Shown: positions 1-10,418 of the stretch, piece after piece
Layout: each line of letters starts with the position of its first letter
Numbering within the stretch: the stretch's first letter is position 1
NCBI RefSeq assembly: GCF_024323335.1
Contig: NC_066584.1
Location: 235,156,494-235,220,493, forward strand
DNA: 64,000 bases
Direction: 5' to 3'
From: Lathyrus oleraceus
Lineage: Eukaryota > Streptophyta > Magnoliopsida > Fabales > Fabaceae
Made by a program: the position numbers and the translations under genes
The notes under the pieces: generated by a model
The model's input: only the letters and a program-made list of their open reading frames with translations
Told to the model about the DNA's origin: nothing
Database searches by the model: none

Positions 1-1910
1 TCCAGTATACATCCCAGAAAGCCGTCAAAGGGAGTATTCTGTCAAACTATCTTGCTCAGGAGCCGATTGATGATTATGAGTCGATGAAGTTTGATTTTCC
101 GGATTAAGACATCATGTTCCTCAAGATGAAAGACTGTGAAGAGCCAGTTGTTGAGGAGGGACCTGATCCAGATGAAAAGTGGACTTTAATGTTTGATGGG
201 GCCGTTAATGCCAAAGGAAGTGGAATTGGTGCTGTCATTACCACTCCGAAAGGTGCCCACATGCCTTTCACCGCTCGTCTAACTTTTGAGTGCACCAATA
301 ATGAAGCTGAGTATGAAGCCTGTATCTTGGGTATCGAGCAAGCCATTGATTTGAGAATCAAGACTCTGGACATCTTCGGAGATTCAGCTCTAGTGATCAA
401 TCAAGTGAATGGTGATTGGAATACTCTCCAGCCTAATCTGGTCCCCTACAGAGACTACACGAGAAGACTGTTGACTTTCTTCACAACAGTAAGGCTGTAT
501 CATATACCTCGTGATGAGAACCAGATGGCAGATGCTCTTGCTACTCTGTCCTCCATGATCAAGGTGATTCGGTGGAACCATGTTCCCAGGATTGATGTTA
601 TGCGCCTTGATAGGGCCGCGTATGTGTGTGTTGCTGAAGTGGTAGTTGATGACAACCCCTGGTATCACGATATCAAGTGCTTTCTGAAGAATCAAGAGTA
701 CCCTTTATGGGCATCCAACAATGATAGAAAGACTTTGAGAAGATTGGCAGACAGTTTCTTCTTTAACAAAGACGATGTGCTGTATAAGAGGAACTTCGAC
801 ATGGTTTTGCTCAGATGCGTGGATAGACACGAAGCAGACATGTTAATGCAGGAAGTTCATGAAGGCTCCTTCGGTACTCATGCCGGCGGACATGCAATGG
901 CTAAGAAATTGTTGAGAGCGGGTTATTACTGGATGACCATGGAATCAGATTGTTTCAAATATGCTCGGAAGTATCATAAATGCCAGATTTATGCTGATAA
1001 GGTGCATGTGCCGCCAAATCCTCTGAATGTGATGTCTTCGTCGAGGCCGTTTGCTATGTGGGGCATTGATATGATTGGAAAGATTGAGCCGACTGCTTCC
1101 AATGGGAATCGCTTCATCCTTGTTGCCATCGACTATTTCACCAAGTGGGTCGAAGCAGCGTCATTTGCGAAGGTCACCAGACATGTGGTTACCTGATTCA
1201 TTAAGAAATAAATCATTTGTCGTTATGGGATTCCCGAAAGAATAATTACCGATAATGGTTCTAACCTCAATAACAAAATGATGAAGGAGTTGTGCAAGAA
1301 TTTCAACATTCAACATCACAACTCTTCCCCTTATCGTCCTAAGATGAACGGTGCTGTTGAGGCAGCAAATAAGAACATAAAGAAGATTGTGCAGAAGATG
1401 GTCGTTACGTACAGAGATTGGCATGAGATGCTACCCTTCGCCTTGCATGGGTACCGTACTTCAGTACTTACATCGACTGGGGAAACCCCTTACTCCCTTG
1501 TGTATGGTATGGAAGCAGTCCTACCTATTGAAGTGGAGATTCCTTCTCTAAGAGTCCTGTTGGATGTCAAGTTAGACGAAGTTGAATGGGTTCGGACAAG
1601 GTTCAATGAGTTGAGTCTTATCGAAGAGAAGCGAATGGCAACCATTTGTCATGGGCAATTGTATCAAAGTCGGATGAAGAGAGCCTTTGATCAGAAAGTG
1701 CGTCCTCGATGCTTCCAAGTCGGAGATTTGGTGTGGAAAAGGATCCTTCCTCCTCAGACAGATCACAGGGGCAAGTGGACTCCTAACTATGATGGACCGT
1801 ATATTTTCACCAAGGTTTTTGATGGTGGAGCCTTAATCCTTGCAACTATGGATGGTGAAAACTTCACTTCCCCCGTGAACTCAGACGCAGTTAAAAAATA
1901 CTACGCATAA
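1..1910 (+). pseudogene. Ogre copy A pol fragment: RNase H to integrase, three in-frame stops
   Basis: This is the 3' part of a Ty3/gypsy Tat-lineage (Ogre-type) polyprotein. The frame enters from the left edge and runs to TAA 1908-1910. The RNase H-like segment (about 150-560) is followed by the integrase zinc finger, with a histidine pair near 870-900 and a CHKC motif near 985. The catalytic core has Asp at 1068-1070, Asp at 1251-1253 (TDNGS) and Glu at 1359-1361, which is D-35-E spacing. The C-terminal domain with a GKWTPNY motif follows. Integrase would join the element cDNA to host DNA in the nucleus. Stops interrupt it at TAA 105-107, TGA 1194-1196 and TAA 1209-1211. Copy B at 10419 reads CGA and GAA at the last two sites, so the TGA is a C-to-T change at a CpG. 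It is non-functional. Confidence 0.93.
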
Positions 1911-2135
1911 AATAGTTCAGCTGGACGTTAAAAAGAATAGTCCAGGCAAAAAATGGGCATCCCGGCGAACCAAGAAAATGAAAAAGGTTCGGGCAAAAGT
2001 TAGGGATTAAAAAATGAAAAGATTGTACACCCGATAAGTTGAAAACCTGAAAGGGCAACTTAGGCAAAAATGGGTATCCCGGTGGATTGAAAACCCGAAA
2101 GGGAGATCCAGGCAAAAGTTAGGGATTAAGCGAAT
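1911..2135 (+). other. Post-integrase four-hairpin cassette (copy A)
   Basis: Four consecutive inverted repeats follow the integrase stop. They are CTGGAC/GTCCAG (1921-1926 with 1940-1945), CGAACC/GGTTCG (about 1964-1991), TAAGTTG/CAACTTA (2035-2041 with 2056-2062) and TGGATT/GATCCA (2083-2088 with 2105-2110). The last two enclose a second short stem capped by GAAA (2046-2055 and 2094-2103). The linkers alternate between an AAAATGGGNATCCCGG type and a GCAAAAGTTAGGGATT type. The same cassette sits after integrase in copies B, C and E. No coding capacity is kept here. An RNA structural role is inferred. Confidence 0.75.
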
Positions 2136-2765
2136 GGCTGCGTTCTGAGTAGTTCTGAATATCATATCGTGTCGATAATCGAAAACTTCTGAAGGATAGG
2201 AAACAGTCCAATCACCTTTTCTGGAAAGCTGATCATCTGGAGGATCTTAAAAATGAGTGAATCATAGCAGAATTGGAACCCGATAGAAATCCATTTCACA
2301 TTACCATTAGATTAATTTCTGTTTTTTATCTGTTGTACAATTACCTCTTTCCAGGGATTGCTTCCTGATGTAACTACCTATTCAGAGGCCACTCAATCAA
2401 TAAAATCATGTTATTTAGTACATCTCTTGTTCATTTTCATTTTGCTATTTTGTTTGCAAAAATGACGTCCGAATTTTTGGTAAACATTGCATCATGAAAC
2501 ATAAGAGCTTTACAGGTACGTGCTTAATAAACATTGAAAATTGCTATAAATTTTAAGTGCTTTGGATCGTCTATTCAAAACAGGTACACTCGGGGCATTT
2601 CCTTAAGGTCCCCATCAAATGATCGCGGATGTTTTTCCTCAACAGTTGGAATTTGGTATCTTATTCCTGCAGAGTTGGTCCGAGCATTGGATTCTTCAAT
2701 CCCCAGCAGGCTCTCACTACGGTACTTCCCCAAGCATTTTTTTTCAGATTATACATTCACCAGTA

Positions 2766-2935
2766 GAGTCGACAGTGTCTGACTGTATATCCCCGGCGGA
2801 GTTGACAGTGTCTGATTGTATATCCCCAGCGGAGTCGACAGTGTCAGACTGTATATCCTCAGCGGCGTTGACAGTGCCAGACTGTATATCCCCAACGGAG
2901 TTGGCAATGCTAGACTGTATCTTCCCAGCAGAAAC
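2766..2935 (+). repeat. 33-bp tandem array, about five units
   Basis: The 33-bp unit contains ACAGT-GTCTG-ACTGT, an inverted repeat, then TATATCCCCAGCGGAGTTG. Units start about every 33 bp, with the inverted repeat at 2772, 2805, 2838 and 2871, and a decayed unit near 2904. Copy B has only about two units (12270-12340), so copy number varies between elements. Confidence 0.85.
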
Positions 2936-3574
2936 GGCTGCTCCTCAGAGTTCGATGCCAGATCGATGATCTCGACGCTAGACCCATGGTCTCTTTCCTT
3001 GAAGCAGAATCTCGGCACCGTATCGGTGTTTGCTTCCCCTGCTGAGTCGTCTCTCTCGCAGATTATGGTTGCCAGAACCACTATCGCTTTCCTCAGCAAC
3101 AAGTTTTCAGTGCCATTCTCTCCCCAGTCAAAGCCTCGGTATTTTGTTATTTGCCAGAACATCGTGTGGCGGGTCATTTCCCCACAGAGTTCTTTGTGAT
3201 GTGCATCTCCAACAGCCTTGCCAGGGTCCAGAAGATTGTGATCATTTCCCCAGCAGAATTCCTTGTCTCAGCTTGGCGTTCTCTCTAATCAAGCATTTCG
3301 CATCCCTGCATGTAGAATCATATTGCATTGCATCTTCCCAAATTGCGTAGCATTTCCATTTTCATGGAGCATTACGCCATTGAAAAATTCAAACATACGC
3401 ATGTAAAGCATAAGGCATTCTCGGTATCCCAAGTGATAAGCCAGAAGTTGTTTCTAGTACTCATACTGAAGATTGTTCATGACTTATCTTTATTATTCCC
3501 AGCAGGGGTCGTTGCCCCACGCGCCGCCTCAATTATCATTTTCCCTATTTCTGTCAATGCTGACAGGCATGAAA

Positions 3575-4110
3575 GTTTCCGGTATTCAGACCGAAGTGGC
3601 ATTCAGGCCAGTTTTTCGATGTTCGGATCGAAGAAGTTTCTGACGTTCAGGTCGACGCAACTTGTGGCATTCAGGCCAAGTTTCCGGTATTCACACCAAG
3701 TGGCATACACGCCAGTTTTCCGATGTTCAGATGGAAGAAGTTTCCGACATTCAGGTCAATGCAACTTGTGGCATTCAGGCTAAGTTTCCGGTATTCAGAC
3801 CGAAGTGGCATTCAGGCCAGTTTTCCGATGTTCAGATCGAAGAAGTTTCCGACATTCAGGTCGATGCAACTTGTGGCATTCAGGCCCGTTTTCCGGTATT
3901 CAGACCGAAGTGGCACTCAGGCCAGTTTCCCGGTGTTCAGACCGATGTTTGATAATCTAATATCTTCTGATGTTCAGATCGAAGAAGTTTTCAACATTCA
4001 GGTCGATGCAACTTGTGGCATTCAGGCCAGTTTTTCGGTATTCAGACCGAAGTGGCATTCAGGCCAGTTTCCCGATGTTCAGACCGATGTTCGATAATCT
4101 AGTATCTTCT
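3575..4110 (+). repeat. Minihairpin tandem array with constant RTTCAG loop (copy A)
   Basis: The repeat is built from 14-nt inverted repeats of form N4-RTTCAG-N4. Examples are CGGT/ACCG (3580-3593), TGGC/GCCA (3597-3610), CGAT/ATCG (3617-3630, loop GTTCGG), TGAC/GTCG (3641-3654, T-G wobble), TGGC/GCCA (3807-3820), CGAT/ATCG (3827-3840), CGAC/GTCG (3850-3863) and CGGT/ACCG (3893-3906 and 3931-3944). Spacing is about 17-25 nt, and a 37-nt plus 68-nt higher-order unit is visible. The array probably arose by slippage within the element. Confidence 0.85.
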
Positions 4111-4413
4111 AATGCTCATATCGAAGTCATTTCCAGTATTCAGATTGATGAGCGGCATTCAGGTCATGGTTATTTATGTGTTACCATTTATTTTGGTATT
4201 CAGGCTAACATTCCTTGTTTCGGTGTTCAGACCGACTCTCACCGTACCAGACGGATTCTTTTTCAAGACCACCTCTTGGCCGATTCTGACAGGCATTGTT
4301 ACTTCATTTTTTCACTTCAGTGTAAATTTTCGGGCTTTTATCGTATTCAATCACTTGATACCTCGAAAGTGTGAAAGTCGTTACTATCTTCCTTTCGGGT
4401 TCCCAGTTGATTA

Positions 4414-4540
4414 AATAGGGGCAGCTGTAATACCCCAAAATTTACCCTTCATTTTTCCTGGAAGCATGGGATTATGCTTTGCACTTCATTAGCATCATAT
4501 TAGGTCATACTCATTGCATACTGCATTAGTGACATAGAGA
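4414..4540 (+). mobile_element. Polypurine tract plus first 115 bp of an Ogre LTR
   Basis: The polypurine tract AATAGGGGCAGC (4414-4425) would prime plus-strand DNA synthesis. It abuts the LTR terminus TGTAATACCCC at 4426. The LTR runs only to about 4540, where TCAG (4541-4544), shared with the 3'UTR repeat, marks a switch back into the 3'UTR. This is an LTR head stranded by a tandem duplication. Confidence 0.85.
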
Positions 4541-5208
4541 TCAGACCGAAGTGGCATTCAGGCCAGTTTTCCGATGTTCAGATCGAAGAAGTTTCCGACA
4601 TTCAGGTCAATGCAACTTGTGGCATTCAGGCCAGTTTTCCGGTATTCAGACCGAAGTGGCATTCAGGCCAGTTTTCCGGTATTCAGACCGAAGTGGCACT
4701 CAGGCCAGTTTCCGGGTGTTCAGACCGATGTTTGATAATCTAATATCTTCCGTTGTTCAGATCGAAGAAGTTTTCGACATTCAGGTCGATGCAACTTGTG
4801 GCATTCAGGCCAGTTTTCCGGTATTCAGACCGAAGTGGCATTCAGGCCAGTTTCCCGGTCTTCAGACCGATGTTCGATAATCTAGTATCTTCTAATGCTC
4901 ATATCTAAGTCATTTCGAGTATTCAAATTGATGAGCGGCATTCAGGCCATGGTTATTTCTGTGTTACCATTTATTTTGGTATTCAGGCTAACATTCCTTG
5001 TTTCGGTGTTCAGACCGACTCTCACCGTACCAGACGGATTCTTTTTCAAGACCACCTCTTGGCCAATTCTGACAGGCATTGTTACTTCATTTTTTCACTT
5101 CAGTGTAAATTTTCGGGCTTTTATCGTATTCAATCACTTGATACCTCGAAAGTGCGAAAGTCGTTGTTATCTTCCTTTCAGTTTCCCAGTTGATTGAATA
5201 GGGGCAGC
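4541..5208 (+). repeat. Duplicated 3'UTR segment with hairpin array and second polypurine tract
   Basis: This is a second copy of about 3796-4425, offset by about 783 bp at its 3' end. It contains more N4-RTTCAG-N4 hairpins and a second polypurine tract GAATAGGGGCAGC before LTR base 5209. It matches the first copy with scattered differences, so the duplication is not brand new. Confidence 0.85.
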
Positions 5209-8200
5209 TGTAATACCCTAAAATTTACCCTTCATTTTTCCTGGAAGCATGGGATTATGCTTTACACTTCATTAGCATCATATTAGGTCATACTCATTGC
5301 ATACTGCATTAGTGACATATAGATCAGGTTTTGATCGATCACTCCTTAACAGAAGGAGCCCATATAAAGCAAGATTGAGAATTGGACTTCATTCTCTAAA
5401 TATACAAGTCTCAAGAGTCTTAGGGGCGTCCAGGTATCTTATTATGGTCCTCAATTCATCAGTGAAGGATTCAGAGCTATCAGAGTGTTCATCTGGGTTT
5501 AATCAGGAAATTAGGGTTTCGTGGCTACTTGCAACAGGTAATATTTGGTTGGAAGTAGAAGATCTCATCCATGTCATGTTTGGATAGGCATCTTGGCCTT
5601 GGAAGATTCATAATTATCTTAGAAAGATCCATTGGCAAGCAGTGCAATCAATTCCTGATCAATTTTGCCCTAAAATTAGGGTTTGGTGTAAAATCAGTTT
5701 ATTTCTTATTCTTTGGGTGAAACTCTTTTCCATGGACCTCCATATGTCCACAAGGGTCTACATACAAAAATCAGCTCTTTATTTGAGCTAGAAGTGCTTC
5801 AATTGATCAACGGAATCGGGAATTAGACAGTTTGGGAAAAGTCAACTGTGGGGGCAGAAAAGTCAACTCCTGACATTTTGAGAGTGGAATCTCAAAATCC
5901 ATGTCTAGGGGATCCCACATGTGAAATTGGATCAAGGATGGATCATGGATTCATCATTTAATCAGGAATTGGAAAAGTTACTTAATTTGGAAATGGTTGA
6001 CTTTCCATTTAGGGCAAGTTTTCATGATCGTTGCACTCACTTTAAGCCCATTTTGCATCAAGATAAAAGCTCCATTTGAAATTTCTCCAACATGAAAGTT
6101 GTTCCTCTTGTTCCAAGCTTTCTATAGATATAAAGTTTGCTCCATTTGGATTAGAATTGAGAAAGTTATGCTTAGTCAAAGTGAGACATTTTTTTAGGAC
6201 ACTTAGAAAAATTTCTAAGTCCAAAATCTTCAAAACTTGTCAAGACTTCTTGGCCAGCTTTCTTGCACTTCAAGACATTATTTGAAAATACTTTTTTCAC
6301 AATAATTGTACCTTGCCATGTCCTCTTTCACATCCTTTTGGAATCATCTCATTTGGATCCATGGTTTGAGAGATACATTCATTAAAAGTGGGCATCATGA
6401 CTTGATTTCCTAGGCAGATTTTGGGTCTGGCTGACCCAATCAGATTTTCTAAGCATGTTGCACAAACCAGTCACGTTTTTTTTACCTCTTTTGGCCATGC
6501 ATTGGACATCCATTCACTTAAGTTTGGTCCAAAATAACAACATTTTACACCTCACTTCACACTTTTATTCTTATGGATAAATCACTTATTAAAAAGCCCA
6601 TGAGAACACCTAATCCACCCAATTTAAGAAGCTGAAACCCTGATCCTAAAGGATCATTGGAATTTCGTGGCTAGGAGACAAAGCTTCATCACATATCAGA
6701 TTCCATTCCACTTCTATTTTCCATTAGGTAATCATCTCTTCCATGGCCATGTTTTGATATATCTACGCTTGCTTACCATGTTCATCACCATTAATCTTTC
6801 CATTTTCATATTTCCTTTTCTTATTTAAAATATTTTCTTCGTCCATAAAATTACCCAAAAATATTTTTAACTTTTCTTAACATTTTTATTTAATTTTATA
6901 TAATTTTTACTTTCGTATTTTTTTATATTAATATTTTATTTTAATTATTTATTCTAACTGGTCCATTTTAACACACTTCTTTTATGGATTTTATTTTATG
7001 ACTTAAAATTATTGTTAGCATTTGATTTTTGGGATGAAGGTTTACCATTGTCTCATGGTCAACCTGACCTTTTCTTGGAATTTTATTTCACATTTTCAAT
7101 TTATTGTGGATTTATTTTTGACCTAGTTTGGTTGGTGGACTTTTAATTTGACTTCTGTTTTATTTTAATTAATTCACGTACCAATTTTCATTATTTTTAA
7201 AATCGTTTTGGGGGATGATGTTGTCCTGACCTCTCCTTATTTAGTTTAATTTTTCATAATTTTATTGATTAATTTACTATTTATTCTTGATTTATTTCTA
7301 ACCTAGTCTTATTAATTGACTTTTGGTTTGACCTATGTTTTGTTTTAATTAATTCACGTGCCAACTTTCATTATTTTTAAAATCTTTTTGGGGGATTATA
7401 ATGTCCTGACACCACCTTATTTAGTTTAATTTTTCATAATTTTCTTGATTAATTTGCTATTTATTTTTTAATTTTTTATTTGACTTGAATTTTCAGTTGA
7501 CTTCTTTATGATCGATGTTTGACTTAGGGATTGCTTATGGCAATTGAAGAGATCTTTTGATCCTCTCTTGTTCATCTCATATGCCATGTATTAGAAGCCT
7601 TTTACCTTGATTTTATTTGGTCCTTACCTCATTTCCTGATTAAATTATTCAGTGGACCCTTCGTGTGTATATTTTCATCTGTTTGATTCATCTGTTATCT
7701 TTTATACTTGTTTCTCTCATTCATGATTTCTATTGCTTGATTATTTAACATGTTCATACTCCCATGCATTGTTTAAATGCTCCATTATTTGATTCTTTGG
7801 TTTGATTATATATTGTTTATTTATCCGATCTGAATGATAATTGTTGCCTACTTGTATGATGTATGAGGCATATATTCTTATTGTTTGTTTGCCATGAACA
7901 ATCCCCATTCATAACAAATGTACCCCTCTCCCATAAAGTGTATAATATTTATTTCTTTATTTCTTTAGTCACCTGTTAATACAAGAATTAAAACGAACAT
8001 GCGATAACCATTTCAAAATAAGATCAAAAGCTCGATCCAACGTCGAGTAATCATTTTCAAAACTTAACAAAACCATCACGCATTCATCCATCCTCTTGTA
8101 AGTTGATTGCCTCAGGCATCGCCATCTACCTGTAAGTCGATTGCCTCCGGCATCGCCATCTACCCTTATTCGTAACTCCTCTTCACGCTCCATCTGTCGA

Positions 8201-9029
8201 CTCTTGTTCCGTTTAGGTAGCACCCATTAGGTAGAACCTTTTGTATGATAACATAGGTAGAATTCCCCTATTCTTTGCATGCTAACATTAGGTAGATGTT
8301 CCCCTTTGTAAATCCTATCACATAGGTCCATATTGCATGACAACTCTAGAGCAGAGCTTCCCCACTTTTAGACCTTCCGTGCGTCTCCGATCTTGTGGCA
8401 TGTCAATTCGTTCTATTGCAAAGAGGTAACCGCCTAAGACTCGATTCAGCTAGCTACGACACCTACTGCTAGGACGTTAAACACACTGCCCACCCTCCTT
8501 TAGAACAGCTGGTGTCCGCTTTTGTAAGTCCATGTTCAGATGGCAATCCTTAACCCCTAGTTAGCTGAACTACATTTTGCTCTGATTCTCATTCCAGATG
8601 AGATACGTAGGCATAAGACGCGACGTCTTACCGAGCACACTTCTCTTTAACCCATAGGTAACCGAACTACAAAGACTCTGATTCTCAGATGAGATACGTA
8701 GGCAGTGGATGCGACATCCTTGCGAGTCATTTTCTTTTAACCTTCCTTTTAGTAAATAGTACTTTAGATATACCTACACCTTTTAGACTAGAACAACACT
8801 TTTGAAAAGAGCTCCCTAGGAGTACCTAGGATGTTTTGGGTGCTTAAAATCTTCCCATTGCATAACCAACCCCCTTACCCAGATCTCTGACATTTTTACT
8901 AGTTTTTGATTCGATAAAACTTTTAGGTTTTTGTTCGCTTTCTAACCATTCCTTTGGATAAGTAGAAGTGCGGTGGCGACTCGACTTGTATGGTTTACCT
9001 TAGATTTAGTCAATATCTCTAATGGTAAC
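5209..9029 (+). mobile_element. Ogre LTR (3' LTR of copy A), missing its last 15 bp
   Basis: It starts TGTAATACCC and runs parallel to LTR 13497-17718. It stops at GGTAAC, lacking the terminal GAATACCCCGCTACA seen there, and joins directly to the start of another LTR at 9030. It carries two recognisable copies of an AT-rich unit of about 180 bp (7070-7460). It also has two GAACTAC...GATACGTAGGCA motifs (8567-8702) and a primer-site-like TGGCGACTC at 8974-8982. At 3.82 kb it is shorter than the 4.22 kb LTR at 13497, because of fewer internal repeat units. No coding sequence is seen. Confidence 0.88.
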
Positions 9030-10418
9030 TGTAATACCCCAATACCCTTCATTTTTCCTGGAAGCATGGGATTATGTTTTACACTTCATTAGTATCATAT
9101 TAGGTCATACTCATTGCATACTGCATTAGTGACATGGAGATCAGGTTTTGATTGATCACTCCTTAACAGAAGGATTCCACACAAAGCAAGATTGTAAATT
9201 GGACTTCATTTTCTAAGTATACAAGTCTCAAGGGTCTCAGGGGGGTCCAAGTATCTTATTATAGTCCTCAGTTCATCAGTGAAGGATTCAAAGCTATCAG
9301 AGTGTTCATCTGGATTTAATCAAAAATTAGGGTTTCATGGCTACCTGCAACAGGAAATGTTTGGTTGGAAGTAGAGGAGCTCATCCATGTCATGATTAGA
9401 GAGGCATCTTAGCCTAGGAAGATTCACAATTATCTCAGAAAGATCCATTGGCAATCAGTGCAATCAGTTCCTGTTCATTTTGCCTTAAAACTAGGGTTTG
9501 GTATAAAATCATTTTATTTCTGATTCTTTGGGTGAAACTCTTTTCCATGGCCCTCCATATGTCCACAAGGGTCTACATACAAAAAATCAGCTATTTATTT
9601 GAGCTAGAAGTGCTTCAATTGATCAATGGAATCGGGAATCAGACAGTGTGGGAAAAGTCAACTATGGGGCCAGAAAAGTCAACTCCTGACATTTTGAGAG
9701 TGGAATCTCAAAATCCATGCCTAGGGGATCCTACATATGAAATTTTATCAAGTTTGGATCATGGATTCATCATTTAATCAAGAATTGGAAAAGTTACTTA
9801 ATTTGGAAATGGTTGACTTTCCATATAGGGCAAGTTTTCATGATCGTTGCACTCACTTTAAGCCCATTTTGCATCAAGATAAAAGCTCCATTTGAAATTT
9901 TATCCAACAAGAAAGTTGTTCCTCTTGTTCCAAGCTTTCTAGAGATATAAAGTTTGCTCCATTTGGATTAGAATTGAGAAAGTTATGCTTAGTCGAAGTG
10001 AGACATTTTTTTAAGACACTTAGAAAAATTTCTAAGTCCAAAATCTTCAAAATTTGTCAAGACTTCTTGGCCAGTTTTCTTGCACTTCAAGGCATTATTT
10101 GAAAATACTTTCTTCACAACAATTGTACCTTGCCATGTCCTCTTTCACATCCTTTTGGAATCATCTCATTTGGATCCATGGTTTGAGAGATACATTCATT
10201 TAAAGTGGGCACCATGACTTGATTTCCTAGGCAGATTTTGGGCCTGGCTGGCCCAATCAGATTTTCTAAGCATGCTGCACAAACCACTCACGTTTTTTTA
10301 CCTCTTTTGGCCATGCATTGGACATCCATTCACTTAATTTTGGCCCAAAATAAAAACATTTTACACCTCACTTCACACTTTTATTCTTATGGATAAATCA
10401 CTTATTAAAAAGCCCATG
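9030..10418 (+). mobile_element. Truncated Ogre LTR (5' part only)
   Basis: It starts TGTAATACCCC with a short deletion relative to other copies and runs colinear with 13497-14880. It is cut near 10419-10422 inside AGAA, where it is fused to an integrase fragment. There is no coding sequence of its own; apparent ORFs are chance. Confidence 0.87.

Larger units (their letters stand above)
2136..4425 (+). other. Ogre copy A 3' untranslated region
   Basis: This non-coding stretch lies between the integrase cassette and the LTR. No ORF here is shared with copy B in frame, although the DNA is clearly homologous to 11640-13496. It contains several TCCCCAGC-type motifs, a 33-bp tandem array (2766-2935) and an array of short hairpins (3575-4110). 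It ends in a polypurine tract at 4414-4425 (AATAGGGGCAGC), directly before LTR base 4426. In published pea Ogre elements this hypervariable 3'UTR is known as a source of satellite repeats. That is established knowledge of the family, not seen here. Confidence 0.8.

Noticed and set aside
390..695. - strand ORFs opposite pol in all copies
   Set aside because: They are shadows of the + strand coding frame with no recognisable domain.
3328..5197. Open frames in several phases across the 3'UTR repeats (for example 3328-3783, 3662-3952, 4551-4880)
   Set aside because: They are open only because the tandem units lack stops. They are not conserved in frame with copy B and have no start context or domain.
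7969..8223. - strand ORF repeated in three LTRs (7969, 16426, 28154)
   Set aside because: It recurs because the LTRs are homologous. It has no start signal or domain, and it overlaps a short internal duplication of CATCGCCATCTACC-type text.
8560..8720. Possible CRISPR-like or regulatory direct repeats (GATACGTAGGCA)
   Set aside because: This is a eukaryotic LTR. The units are a tandem hairpin motif with no spacer logic.
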